Assembly (NCBI GenBank): GCA_902495155.1
Contig: CABUWD010000016.1
Coordinates: forward strand, 1 to 21,820
Direction of reading: 5' to 3'
Length of the DNA stretch: 21,820 nt
Source of the DNA: an uncultured Collinsella sp.
Lineage (GTDB): Bacteria > Actinomycetota > Coriobacteriia > Coriobacteriales > Coriobacteriaceae
Part shown: piece by piece, positions 1 to 5,709 of the stretch
Numbering within the stretch: the first letter of the stretch is position 1
How the letters are laid out: every line of letters begins with the position of its first letter
Notes under the pieces: generated by a model
Databases searched by the model: none
What the model saw: the letters and a program-made list of their open reading frames with translations, nothing else
What the model was told of the DNA's origin: nothing
Translations under genes and position numbers: made by a program

Positions 1-410
1 AGGCGACGGATGCGGCGAATCCAGAAGCTCTTAAGGTCGATGCGGCCGGTCTTAGCGACTTCGTTGAGCAGCAAGCGCGTGATCAGATAGCCCGAAAGCA
101 CAAAGAAGATCGTGACGCCGAGCAGACCGCCCTGCGCCCACGTGAGGTTGAGGTGATAGAGCACCACCGCGACGACGGCAAGCGTGCGCAGGCCGTCAAG
201 GGCAGGGATGTAGCGGGACTTGGGGCGAGCGGGCGTCTGCTCCGCGGCGGGAGTGTTGGCGCGACCCGCGTTGTTGGCAGAAGCGCGATGGGGGCTCGCG
301 GTGCGTCGCGGCTCGTTGGCACGGCGTTCGATCTTCACGCGTTCGTGCGGCGCCGGCTCGTTGCCTGTGCGGCGTCGACCGCGCGAGCCCGATTGCGAGA
401 GTTGTTCCAT
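1..410 (-). CDS. Acyltransferase 3 family membrane protein, N-terminal part
   Basis: The gene runs off the left edge; 136 codons are visible. A hydrophilic Arg/Ala/Pro-rich stretch of about 65 residues begins MEQLSQSGSRGRRR. The hallmark start of acyltransferase 3 (OafA/YrhL-like) proteins follows: PALDGLRTLAVVAVVLYHL near residues 69-87, with the family's conserved Arg and the His that is probably catalytic. Next come FFVLSGYLITRLLL and the basic FWIRRIRRL. Such enzymes are integral membrane proteins that O-acylate cell-surface polysaccharides or peptidoglycan; some carry a C-terminal SGNH domain, which cannot be checked here. The start is the ATG at 410, with only a weak GGATGA-like upstream site; the ATG at 420 lies in another frame. 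A TACAAT box at 455-450 is a possible -10. Family call is firm; substrate unknown. Confidence 0.85.
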   Translation of the reverse strand, partial: MEQLSQSGSRGRRRTGNEPAPHERVKIERRANEPRRTASPHRASANNAGRANTPAAEQTPARPKSRYIPALDGLRTLAVVAVVLYHLNLTWAQGGLLGVTIFFVLSGYLITRLLLNEVAKTGRIDLKSFWIRRIRR

Positions 411-449
411 AAAACATCATCCAATGACGAGAATAATCAGCACATATTC

Positions 450-455
450 ATTGTA
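450..455 (-). promoter_or_regulatory. Possible -10 box for the acyltransferase gene
   Basis: On the minus strand TACAAT (5 of 6 to the consensus) lies 39 bp upstream of the ATG at 410. No good -35 sits at 16-18 bp, so support is weak. Confidence 0.3.
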
Positions 456-503
456 GCTGCCTGCTCCTGTGAATGCTTGCTGCTGGCGCAACCTCAAGGG
501 CGC

Positions 504-533
504 GTTCACATCAAAGTGAACTAAAGTTATAGA
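504..533 (+). promoter_or_regulatory. Promoter and overlapping palindrome upstream of the ribokinase/nucleoside hydrolase pair
   Basis: A -35 TTCACA (505-510) and a -10 TATAGA (528-533) are separated by exactly 17 bp, 64 bp upstream of the kinase start. A perfect inverted repeat, GTTCAC (504-509), 6 nt, GTGAAC (516-521), covers the -35 and the front of the spacer, where a repressor would block RNA polymerase. The regulator is not identified. Confidence 0.5.
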
Positions 534-596
534 GGTGCGAGGGCGCACGATCGACGGCCGACGGTGGGCATAAGGCCCGCAGATGAGGAGGTTCCC

Positions 597-1559
597 ATGG
601 CAGATCGCGGCATCGTTGCGGTGTTCGGCAGCATGAACATGGACCTTTCGGTGGCGTGCGAGCGCATGCCGCGCGCGGGTGAGACCGTTGGCGGTAGCGG
701 TTTTATCACCAACGCCGGTGGCAAGGGCGCTAACCAGGCCGTCGCCGCCGCGCGCATGGGTGCGCGCACGTGCATGATTGGCGCGGTCGGCCGCGACGCG
801 TTCGGTGCATCGCTCGTGGCGGGGCTCCAAGATGCTGGCGTGGACTGTGACTTTGTGGCGCGGCGCGACGACGTGGAGACGGGCACGGCGACCATCATTC
901 GCTGCGAGGGCGACAACCGCATCGTGCTGTCGCCGGGCGCCAACCATGCACTCGCGGGCGAGGACGTTGCCTGCGCGCTGGGGCGTCTGGTGGCCGATGG
1001 GCTCGACGGAGACGCCAGCGATATTGCCCCGGCTGCCGGAAGCGTCTTTATCGCCCAGGGCGAATGTGACCTTGCAGCGACTGCCGAGGCGCTTTTCTGC
1101 GCTCACGAGCTGGGGTTCTATACGATTTTTAATCCAGCGCCTGCCTGTGAGTTGCCTGCGGAGGCCTGGCCTGCGGTCGACTTGGTCTGCCCCAACGAGA
1201 CTGAGTGCCAGGTTCTGACGGGTATTCTGCCCACGGATGATGCGAGTTGCGTCGCCGCGCTCAATGCGCTGCTCGACAAGGGCGCCGGAGCTGCGGTCAT
1301 CACGCTGGGCGGCGCCGGCTCGGTTACGCTCGGCGATGGCGGTGAGCTGCTGCGCATGCCGGCACTTTCGAGCACGGTAGTCGATACCACGGCCGCCGGC
1401 GATACGTTTATCGGCGCGTTGGCGGCGGCTCGCCTAGAGGGCTTGCCGCTCTTTGAGTGCATGGCCGCGGGTGCTCGCGCCTCGGCAGTGACGGTGTCGC
1501 GCCTGGGCGCTCAGCAATCGATTCCCACGCGCGCCGAAGTTGAACATTGGTTTGGTTAA
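597..1559 (+). CDS. rbsK: Ribokinase-like PfkB-family carbohydrate kinase
   Basis: A 320-residue PfkB-family sugar kinase, close to the usual ribokinase length of about 305-310. It should phosphorylate ribose or a related sugar at O5 using ATP in the cytoplasm. Visible motifs are VFGSMNMDLSV at the N-terminus (ribokinase signature), GGKGANQAVAAARMG near residues 41-55 (sugar binding), CPNETE in the middle, and DTTAAGDTFIGAL near 263-275, containing the anion-hole glycines and the catalytic Asp (about residue 269). The start is the ATG at 597 because GAGGAGG lies 5-8 nt upstream; an in-frame start at 564 lacks this. A nucleoside hydrolase follows after 30 bp, so the likely role is using ribose freed from nucleosides. 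Another pentose or a nucleoside as substrate cannot be excluded. Confidence 0.88.
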   Translation: MADRGIVAVFGSMNMDLSVACERMPRAGETVGGSGFITNAGGKGANQAVAAARMGARTCMIGAVGRDAFGASLVAGLQDAGVDCDFVARRDDVETGTATIIRCEGDNRIVLSPGANHALAGEDVACALGRLVADGLDGDASDIAPAAGSVFIAQGECDLAATAEALFCAHELGFYTIFNPAPACELPAEAWPAVDLVCPNETECQVLTGILPTDDASCVAALNALLDKGAGAAVITLGGAGSVTLGDGGELLRMPALSSTVVDTTAAGDTFIGALAAARLEGLPLFECMAAGARASAVTVSRLGAQQSIPTRAEVEHWFG

Positions 1560-1589
1560 ACGATAAAGACGGAGAAGCGGAGTAGAACA

Positions 1590-2564
1590 ATGGCAATCAA
1601 GAAGCTGATCCTTGATCTGGATATGGGTGTGGACGATGCGATGGCGCTGGCCTATGCCATCGCGAGCCCCGAGGTGGAGCTCGTGGGCATCACCACGTGC
1701 TTTGGCAACGTGCGCGTCGAGCAATCGGCGCACAACTGCCTGGCGGTGCTCGATCTGCTGGGTCGCCCCGAGGTTCCGGTGTACCTGGGTGCCGACCGTC
1801 CTCTGCAGGCGACTGAGCCCTATACGCCGCCGGCGTCCACCGCGCTCATTCACGGCAAGAACGGCATCGGCGGCGCGAGCGTGCCCGCGTCGCCGTACGA
1901 GCCGGTGGGGGCGACGTCGGCCGACGGTAATGCGGCTGTCGATTATCTGATTGATGCCGCGCGCACCTATGGTCCCGATCTGATCTACGTGGCGACCGGT
2001 CCGCTCTCCAACCTGGCACTTGCCTTGGAGCGCGATGCGGCGGCGATGATGTCCATCGGTCGCGTGGTCGTGATGGGCGGCGCCCTTACCGTGCCCGGTA
2101 ACGTGAGCGCGGGCGCCGAGGCCAACATGGCGAGCGACCCCGAGGCAGCCGACGCGGTGCTGCGCTCGGGCCGTAAGCTCACCATGGTGGGTCTGGACGT
2201 GACGCATCGCGTGGTGCTCACACGCCGCGACATTGCCGGCTGGACGGGCTCGGGCACCATGGCGGGCTGCGCATTTGCGAGCATGGTCGAGCACTACATT
2301 GGCTCGTACGAGATGAACGCACCCTACCTGGGTGGTTGTGCGCTGCACGATCCGCTGGCCGTTGCCGTGGCGATCGACCCCACGCTCGTAGGTGCGCTCG
2401 GCTGCAACCTGCGTGTTGATCTGCTGGGCGAGTACCGCGGTCGCACCATCTGCGATGAGCGCCGCCTGTCCGATCCGGACAAGAGTGCGCTTGTGGCACT
2501 GACCGTGGATGCTCCGCGCTTCCTGTCCGAGTTCAAGACGCGTATGGCCCGTGTCCTTGGCTAA
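1590..2564 (+). CDS. Inosine-uridine-type nucleoside N-ribohydrolase
   Basis: A 324-residue member of the inosine/uridine-preferring nucleoside hydrolase family, which cleaves the N-glycosidic bond of ribonucleosides to free base and ribose. The calcium-binding N-terminal signature is present as LDLDMGVDDAMAL (Asp9, Asp11, Asp15, Asp16), with Met in place of the usual Pro. VATGPLSNLALAL lies at 134-146, GNVSAGAEANMASDPEAA near 170-187 carries the ribose-binding Asn/Glu residues, and the active-site HDPLAVA begins at His253-Asp254. GGAG lies about 12 nt upstream of the ATG. It is 30 bp behind the ribokinase and probably co-transcribed, giving a two-step path from nucleoside to ribose 5-phosphate. 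Base preference (RihA, B or C type) cannot be told by eye, so no symbol is given. Confidence 0.9.
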   Translation: MAIKKLILDLDMGVDDAMALAYAIASPEVELVGITTCFGNVRVEQSAHNCLAVLDLLGRPEVPVYLGADRPLQATEPYTPPASTALIHGKNGIGGASVPASPYEPVGATSADGNAAVDYLIDAARTYGPDLIYVATGPLSNLALALERDAAAMMSIGRVVVMGGALTVPGNVSAGAEANMASDPEAADAVLRSGRKLTMVGLDVTHRVVLTRRDIAGWTGSGTMAGCAFASMVEHYIGSYEMNAPYLGGCALHDPLAVAVAIDPTLVGALGCNLRVDLLGEYRGRTICDERRLSDPDKSALVALTVDAPRFLSEFKTRMARVLG

Positions 2565-2573
2565 GTTGTCTTT

Positions 2574-2644
2574 TTGGGACGGGGCTTTTTTGACTGGTAT
2601 GATTGGTGCGACCATTCGAACCAGCTAAAAGAGCCCCGTCCCAA
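2574..2644. repeat. Long imperfect hairpin between the nucleoside hydrolase and luxS
   Basis: The arms TTGGGACGGGGCTTTTTT (2574-2591) and AAAAGAGCCCCGTCCCAA (2627-2644) are complementary over 18 bp with one mismatch. The 35-nt loop is itself partly self-complementary (CTGGT/ACCAG and an inner ATTGGT/ACCATT). It could end transcription of the upstream operon, but no T-run follows the right arm, so a REP/MITE-like origin is equally possible. Confidence 0.6.
2595..2603 (+). promoter_or_regulatory. Possible extended -10 for luxS
   Basis: TGGTATGAT fits an extended -10 (TG-n-TATGAT, 5 of 6). It would start transcription near 2610, inside the hairpin loop, giving a luxS leader of about 58 nt. The -35 at the right distance is poor. 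Confidence 0.35.
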
Positions 2645-2667
2645 TTTGACTACCGAGAGGATCTGCC

Positions 2668-3156
2668 ATGGAGCGCATCGCGAGTTTTTCCGTTGACCAT
2701 CTGCTGCTCGAGCCCGGCGTGTATGTGAGCCGCGTCGACCGCGATCCGGCGACCGGCGCCGCCGTCACCACCTTTGATCTGCGCCTGACCACGCCCAACA
2801 AGGAGCCGGTCATGAACACGGCCGAGTGCCACACCATCGAGCACCTGGGCGCCACCTTCCTTCGCAACCATGCTGAGTGGTCGAACCGCATTGTCTATTT
2901 TGGACCCATGGGCTGCCGAACGGGCTTTTACCTCGTCGTGTTTGGCGAGGTGACGAGCGAGGAGATTCTGCCGCTCGTGCGCGAGCTGTTCGAGTTTGTT
3001 GCTGGCTTTGAGGGCGATGTCCCCGGTGCCGCTCCTGAGGAGTGCGGCAACTACTTGGACCAGAACCTTCCCATGGCTAACTGGCTCGCACGCCGTTACC
3101 TCGACCGCGACCTGGCCGATATCGACGAGAAGCACCTGCACTATCAGCAGGCGTAA
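2668..3156 (+). CDS. luxS: S-ribosylhomocysteine lyase (autoinducer-2 synthase)
   Basis: A 162-residue protein, full length for LuxS. It splits S-ribosylhomocysteine into homocysteine and DPD, the precursor of autoinducer-2, and so serves the activated methyl cycle in the cytoplasm. The metal-site motif HTIEHL (His55, Glu58, His59), the catalytic GPMGCRTGFY (Cys83) and the third metal ligand in EECGNYLDQN (Cys126) are all in place. FDLRLTTPN near 36-44 is also typical. The start ATG at 2668 has GAGAGG 6-7 nt upstream. No pfs (SAH/MTA nucleosidase) gene is adjacent, so the partner step must be encoded elsewhere. The gene appears monocistronic, with a terminator at 3185-3216. Confidence 0.96.
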   Translation: MERIASFSVDHLLLEPGVYVSRVDRDPATGAAVTTFDLRLTTPNKEPVMNTAECHTIEHLGATFLRNHAEWSNRIVYFGPMGCRTGFYLVVFGEVTSEEILPLVRELFEFVAGFEGDVPGAAPEECGNYLDQNLPMANWLARRYLDRDLADIDEKHLHYQQA

Positions 3157-3184
3157 GAGCTTTGTCGCCCAAAACGAGCGCATT

Positions 3185-3216
3185 GGGCGCCTTCGCTTAT
3201 GCGGGGGCGCCTTTTT
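3185..3216 (+). terminator. Rho-independent terminator after luxS
   Basis: GGGCGCC and GGCGCCT form a 7-bp GC-rich stem (one G-T) around a 14-nt loop that can partly extend the structure, followed directly by a run of T (TTTTTG). It lies 29 bp after the luxS stop. Confidence 0.65.
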
Positions 3217-3232
3217 GTTGATTGGTCAGGAC

Positions 3233-3291
3233 GAGCGTTCAAAATCGCTCATGTTTGTTCTAGAATGTTCGTATAGTCACATTTACGAACA
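3233..3291 (+). promoter_or_regulatory. Promoter with palindromic operator for the DUF4867-like gene
   Basis: A -35 TTCAAA (3238-3243) and a -10 TAGAAT (3261-3266) are 17 bp apart. A perfect 8-bp inverted repeat, TGTTCGTA (3266-3273) and TACGAACA (3284-3291), spans the predicted start site near 3273 and reaches the Shine-Dalgarno, a classic repressor position. A second small inverted repeat, GAGCG/CGCTC (3233-3250), surrounds the -35. TGTTC recurs at 3256 and 3266, ten bases apart. The binding protein is unknown; sugar regulators of the DeoR or LacI type are candidates by inference only. Confidence 0.6.
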
Positions 3292-3300
3292 GGAGTGAAC

Positions 3301-3945
3301 ATGCATATCTACTCTGTCAACGATCCCGAGTTCAAATCCTATGGCAACGTTTGGGATGACGTTTCGTCCGAGCTCACGTCGCCCGTGCTCGAGGCGCTCT
3401 CTGCCACGCCCATTCCCGAGGGCAGCAAGTACGTAGCAAGTGCGCCGGAGCTCGAGGGCGCCAAGGATGCCGATAAGTTGGGCTTTCTCATGTTTGGTGG
3501 CCGTCCCTTCCAGCTCGGCTGGTGCAACGGCCACAACACGCGCCTCAACTGCCTGGAGTACCACCGCGCCAGCGAGTTCAACCTGGGCGCGCGCGACTTT
3601 ATCCTGCTCGTGGCGCATCGCTGGGAGATCGAGGACGGCAAGCTCGACACCGCGTGCGTCAAGGCGTTCCGCGTGCCGGCGGGTACGGTTGTTGAGGTCT
3701 TCAACACCACGCTCCACTACACGCCGTGCATGGTCGACGAAGGCGGCTTCCAGGTGATGGTGGCGCTGCCGGCGGGCACCAACGGCCCGCGCCCCGACGC
3801 CGCAGCCGACATGCCTGCCACCGGTGACAGCTACTGCTACTGGAAGGCCGACAAGTGGGTTCTCTGCCATGCTGACAGCCCCAAGGCTGCCGAGGGCGGC
3901 TACGTAGGCCTCATCGGCAAGAACCTCGACATCACCGTGGACTAG
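3301..3945 (+). CDS. DUF4867-like cupin-type protein
   Basis: A 214-residue soluble protein starting MHIYSVNDPEFKSYG and resembling the DUF4867 family, whose function is not established. Segments such as FLMFGGRPFQLGWCNGHNT, LNCLEYHRASEFN and FRVPAGTVVEVFNTTLHYTP look like a cupin-type beta barrel with several His/Glu residues that could bind metal (HNTRLNCLEYH near residues 79-89). Cupins of this size often act on sugars or small carboxylates, but nothing here fixes a substrate. The ATG at 3301 is chosen over an in-frame GTG at 3295 because AGGAG lies at 3291-3295, 5 nt upstream. The gene has its own promoter and operator. A degraded copy of its last ~57 bases is found again at 5308-5367 beyond the AAA ATPase gene. 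Confidence 0.7.
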   Translation: MHIYSVNDPEFKSYGNVWDDVSSELTSPVLEALSATPIPEGSKYVASAPELEGAKDADKLGFLMFGGRPFQLGWCNGHNTRLNCLEYHRASEFNLGARDFILLVAHRWEIEDGKLDTACVKAFRVPAGTVVEVFNTTLHYTPCMVDEGGFQVMVALPAGTNGPRPDAAADMPATGDSYCYWKADKWVLCHADSPKAAEGGYVGLIGKNLDITVD

Positions 3946-3953
3946 AATCTTCT

Positions 3954-4010
3954 GTCTCGATCTGTAACATCTAGCGGGCTAAATCGTCTCTACCTGTTAC
4001 AGATTTAGAC
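3954..4010. repeat. Palindromic unit A, copy 1
   Basis: GTCTCGATCTGTAACA at the left pairs with TGTTACAGATTTAGAC at the right (16 bp, two mismatches), with a 25-nt loop beginning TCTAGCGGGCTA. There is no T-run after it, so it is not a standard terminator. Confidence 0.75.
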
Positions 4011-4035
4011 AAACTGCAGGGGACAGACCGAACAA

Positions 4036-4090
4036 TCTCGATCTGTAACACCAGGCCCGGTTTTGACGGCCTACCTGTTACAGATCGAGA
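4036..4090. repeat. Palindromic unit B, copy 1
   Basis: TCTCGATCTGTAACA and TGTTACAGATCGAGA are perfect 15-bp complements. The loop holds a second stem, AGGCC/GGCCT. It shares its arm sequence and the loop end CTACC with unit A, so A and B are related tandem elements. Confidence 0.8.
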
Positions 4091-4141
4091 CAAACGGGCC
4101 CAAACCACCACAAAGGTGCCTGTCCCCATTGCGGTGGCTGC

Positions 4142-5248
4142 CTAGAGTTGGCTGCGCAGATAGTCAGCCATATATGGAACGGCGAAACGCACGTAACCGC
4201 GGCGCGCCTGTTCGATTACGCCGGCGTCGATGAGGCGCCGGCGATACTTTTGCGCATAGTCGGGTGTGACTGACATACGTTTCGCTACATCGGAAATGCG
4301 CGAAACGGCGTCTTCGTCATCAGTCATTGCGTCGAGAAACGCGACGTCTTGGTCCGATAGCGCGGCGAGCGTCGTTTCACAAACATCGTTTTCGAAATCG
4401 GCTTTTGACGCTTCGATAGCTCCGTCGACTTGCTCTGGCGTTACGTGTTCTCCTGTCTTGCAGCGATTGCCGATGTTATAGCCGATGAGCTGCAGCATAT
4501 AGGGCGAGCCTTGGGTTGCGCGAGCGGCACGGAGGCGAAGATCGCCTGGAATATCAAGGTCGAGCTCTTCGAAAGCCCGCTGATAATAGGCATCGACATC
4601 TCCGACTGAAAGCGGTTCGAGCGTGACCTTGCGAGCGCGGTTGAGAAATGTCAGCACGCGGTCATTGAGCGTTGCACAGACGGCTCCCGGGAGACCTGCC
4701 ATAACAAGCGCGACGTTGAGTCCCTCACCGACCAGCTCTTGATAGGCGGTGACGAGCTGTCTAATCTCAGGTGAATTAGCTTGGAGCTCATCGATAAGGA
4801 TGAGGATGCCGTGCCCCTGCTCGGTCAGCTTGCGCGCCAGCTGCGTGAGTTTGAACTGGAAACTCTTGGTCTCCTGCACATCGCGTGTGAACTCGAGACC
4901 GGCTGAGAAGCCGAAGACGCTCAAGCTACCGCCAGAAAGTTTGGGGAGATGACGCTTGCTGACATAAGGCTCGCCTGCTTCTTGGATTTTTTCAACAATG
5001 CGCTCAAGCATATCTTCGGAGGCTACGGTGGGTGTGGCGACAACAAAACCGAGCTTGCGTGCGCGGTCGGCAAGTTCCCACAGAAGAACCGTCTTGCCGC
5101 TGCCTCGCTGGCCGAGCATGAGCATGGCTCGGTCTCGATTGCCCGGCTCCTGCTCAAGACCGGAGATGAATGTCGAAATCACGTTCTCGCGACCCACCAG
5201 ATAGGACGGGCGATTTCCAAATGAGGGGGAGAAGATGGTTTCAGTCAT
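4142..5248 (-). CDS. AAA-type ATPase with C-terminal winged-helix-like region
   Basis: A 368-residue P-loop ATPase of the kind usually annotated only as ATP-binding protein (Orc1/Cdc6-like or archaeal-type AAA). Walker A is GQRGSGKT at 46-53, Walker B LILIDELQA near 149-157, and the stretch from about 290 to the end (AKRMSVTPDYAQKYRRRL, GVIEQARRGYVRFAVP) resembles a winged helix. There is no signal peptide or membrane segment. The start at 5248 has AAAGGAG 5 nt upstream. The gene lies opposite to its neighbours, looks less GC-rich than they do, and is bounded by ~250-bp direct repeats, which points to acquisition or rearrangement. No partner gene such as a nuclease or protease is next to it, so its role (ATP-dependent switch, DNA-linked or defence function) is unknown. 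Confidence 0.8.
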   Translation of the reverse strand: MTETIFSPSFGNRPSYLVGRENVISTFISGLEQEPGNRDRAMLMLGQRGSGKTVLLWELADRARKLGFVVATPTVASEDMLERIVEKIQEAGEPYVSKRHLPKLSGGSLSVFGFSAGLEFTRDVQETKSFQFKLTQLARKLTEQGHGILILIDELQANSPEIRQLVTAYQELVGEGLNVALVMAGLPGAVCATLNDRVLTFLNRARKVTLEPLSVGDVDAYYQRAFEELDLDIPGDLRLRAARATQGSPYMLQLIGYNIGNRCKTGEHVTPEQVDGAIEASKADFENDVCETTLAALSDQDVAFLDAMTDDEDAVSRISDVAKRMSVTPDYAQKYRRRLIDAGVIEQARRGYVRFAVPYMADYLRSQL

Positions 5249-5254
5249 AAGTCT

Positions 5255-5300
5255 CCTTTCCTTTTTTTCCTATTTTTTCCTTTCTTTCCTATTCAGTCAA
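5255..5300 (-). promoter_or_regulatory. Promoter and duplicated purine tract of the AAA ATPase gene
   Basis: Minus-strand TTGACT (5300-5295) and AAAAAT (5277-5272) are 17 bp apart. Spacer, -10 and leader are almost pure purine: a ~19-nt unit beginning ATAGGAAA is repeated twice in tandem (5292-5274 and 5273-5255), ending in the ribosome binding site. The surrounding genome has no similar tract in this window. Confidence 0.5.
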
Positions 5301-5307
5301 ATGAATT

Positions 5308-5367
5308 GCTGAGCGAAGGCGGTTACGTAGGCCTCGTCGACAAAACCTCGGCATCACCTGCGACTAG
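5308..5367 (+). pseudogene. Frameshifted remnant of the DUF4867-like gene 3' end
   Basis: The sequence reads EGGYVGLVDK before losing frame. The intact gene ends EGGYVGLIGKNLDITVD. Aligning the DNA shows a one-base deletion near GTCGACAAAACC (intact copy ATCGGCAAGAACC) and about ten substitutions, while the stop-codon context CTAGAATCTTCTGTCTCG is identical. It has no start or promoter and is a relic, not a gene. Confidence 0.75.
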
Positions 5368-5375
5368 AATCTTCT

Positions 5376-5432
5376 GTCTCGATCTGTAACATCTAGCGGG
5401 CTAAATCGTCTCTACCTGTTACAGATTTAGAC
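5376..5432. repeat. Palindromic unit A, copy 2
   Basis: Base-for-base the same as unit A of copy 1, including the two arm mismatches and the loop. Confidence 0.75.
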
Positions 5433-5456
5433 AAACTGCAGAAGCTGACCGAACAA

Positions 5457-5511
5457 TCTCGATCTGTAACATCAGGCCCGGTTTTGGCTGCCTACCTGTT
5501 ACAGATCGAGA
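5457..5511. repeat. Palindromic unit B, copy 2
   Basis: The same perfect 15-bp arms as copy 1. The loop differs at a few bases, yet an inner stem (AGGC/GCCT) is kept, which suggests that the folded form matters. Confidence 0.78.
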
Positions 5512-5644
5512 CAAACCGCCCCCAACCGCCACAAAGGTGCCTGTCCCCTTTGTGGTGATTGGCAGGCGGGTATCAAAAAGTGTCAGACGGGGCGGCTGTC
5601 GAGCACCTGCGTGCGAAAAGAAGTATCGGCCTACGTCGTTGCCG

Positions 5645-5692
5645 TTGAGCGACGCGTTGTTTGTAGGGATACTGAAACCACGACAAACAGCG
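5645..5692 (+). promoter_or_regulatory. Promoter and inverted repeat of the 6-phospho-beta-glucosidase gene
   Basis: A -35 TTGAGC (5645-5650) and a -10 GATACT (5668-5673) are 17 bp apart. CGTTGTTTGT (5655-5664) and ACAAACAGCG (5683-5692) form a 10-bp inverted repeat with one mismatch, straddling the -10 and the start site. This suits a sugar-responsive repressor. I did not find a LicT/BglG-type antiterminator hairpin here. Confidence 0.5.
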
Positions 5693-5709
5693 TGCGAAGG
5701 GATTGATGC

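Larger units (their letters stand above)
3886..4137. repeat. Direct repeat, copy 1 (left of the AAA ATPase)
   Basis: About 250 bp that includes the 3' end of the DUF4867-like gene (from 3886), its stop codon and the following non-coding DNA, matched by 5308-5558. The non-coding part is nearly identical between copies: two ~56-nt palindromes, then CCACAAAGGTGCCTGTCCCC. The copies differ mainly in the coding tail, in a short patch after AAACTGCAG, and in the loop of the second palindrome. Confidence 0.85.
5308..5558. repeat. Direct repeat, copy 2 (right of the AAA ATPase)
   Basis: Second copy of 3886-4137, in the same orientation. Its last part forms a perfect 9-bp hairpin, CCACAAAGG/CCTTTGTGG, around TGCCTGTCC; the copy-1 hairpin has two mismatches. 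Together with 5559-5709 this fills the gene-free stretch between the ATPase and the beta-glucosidase. Confidence 0.85.

Noticed and set aside
153..524. Plus-strand open frames at 153-524
   Set aside because: They overlap the acyltransferase start on the other strand, which has a clear family signature.
3886..5558. The repeat-bounded segment as a classical transposon or CRISPR
   Set aside because: There is no transposase, no terminal inverted repeats at the segment ends and no short target-site duplication; the repeats number two with long unequal content, not a spaced array.
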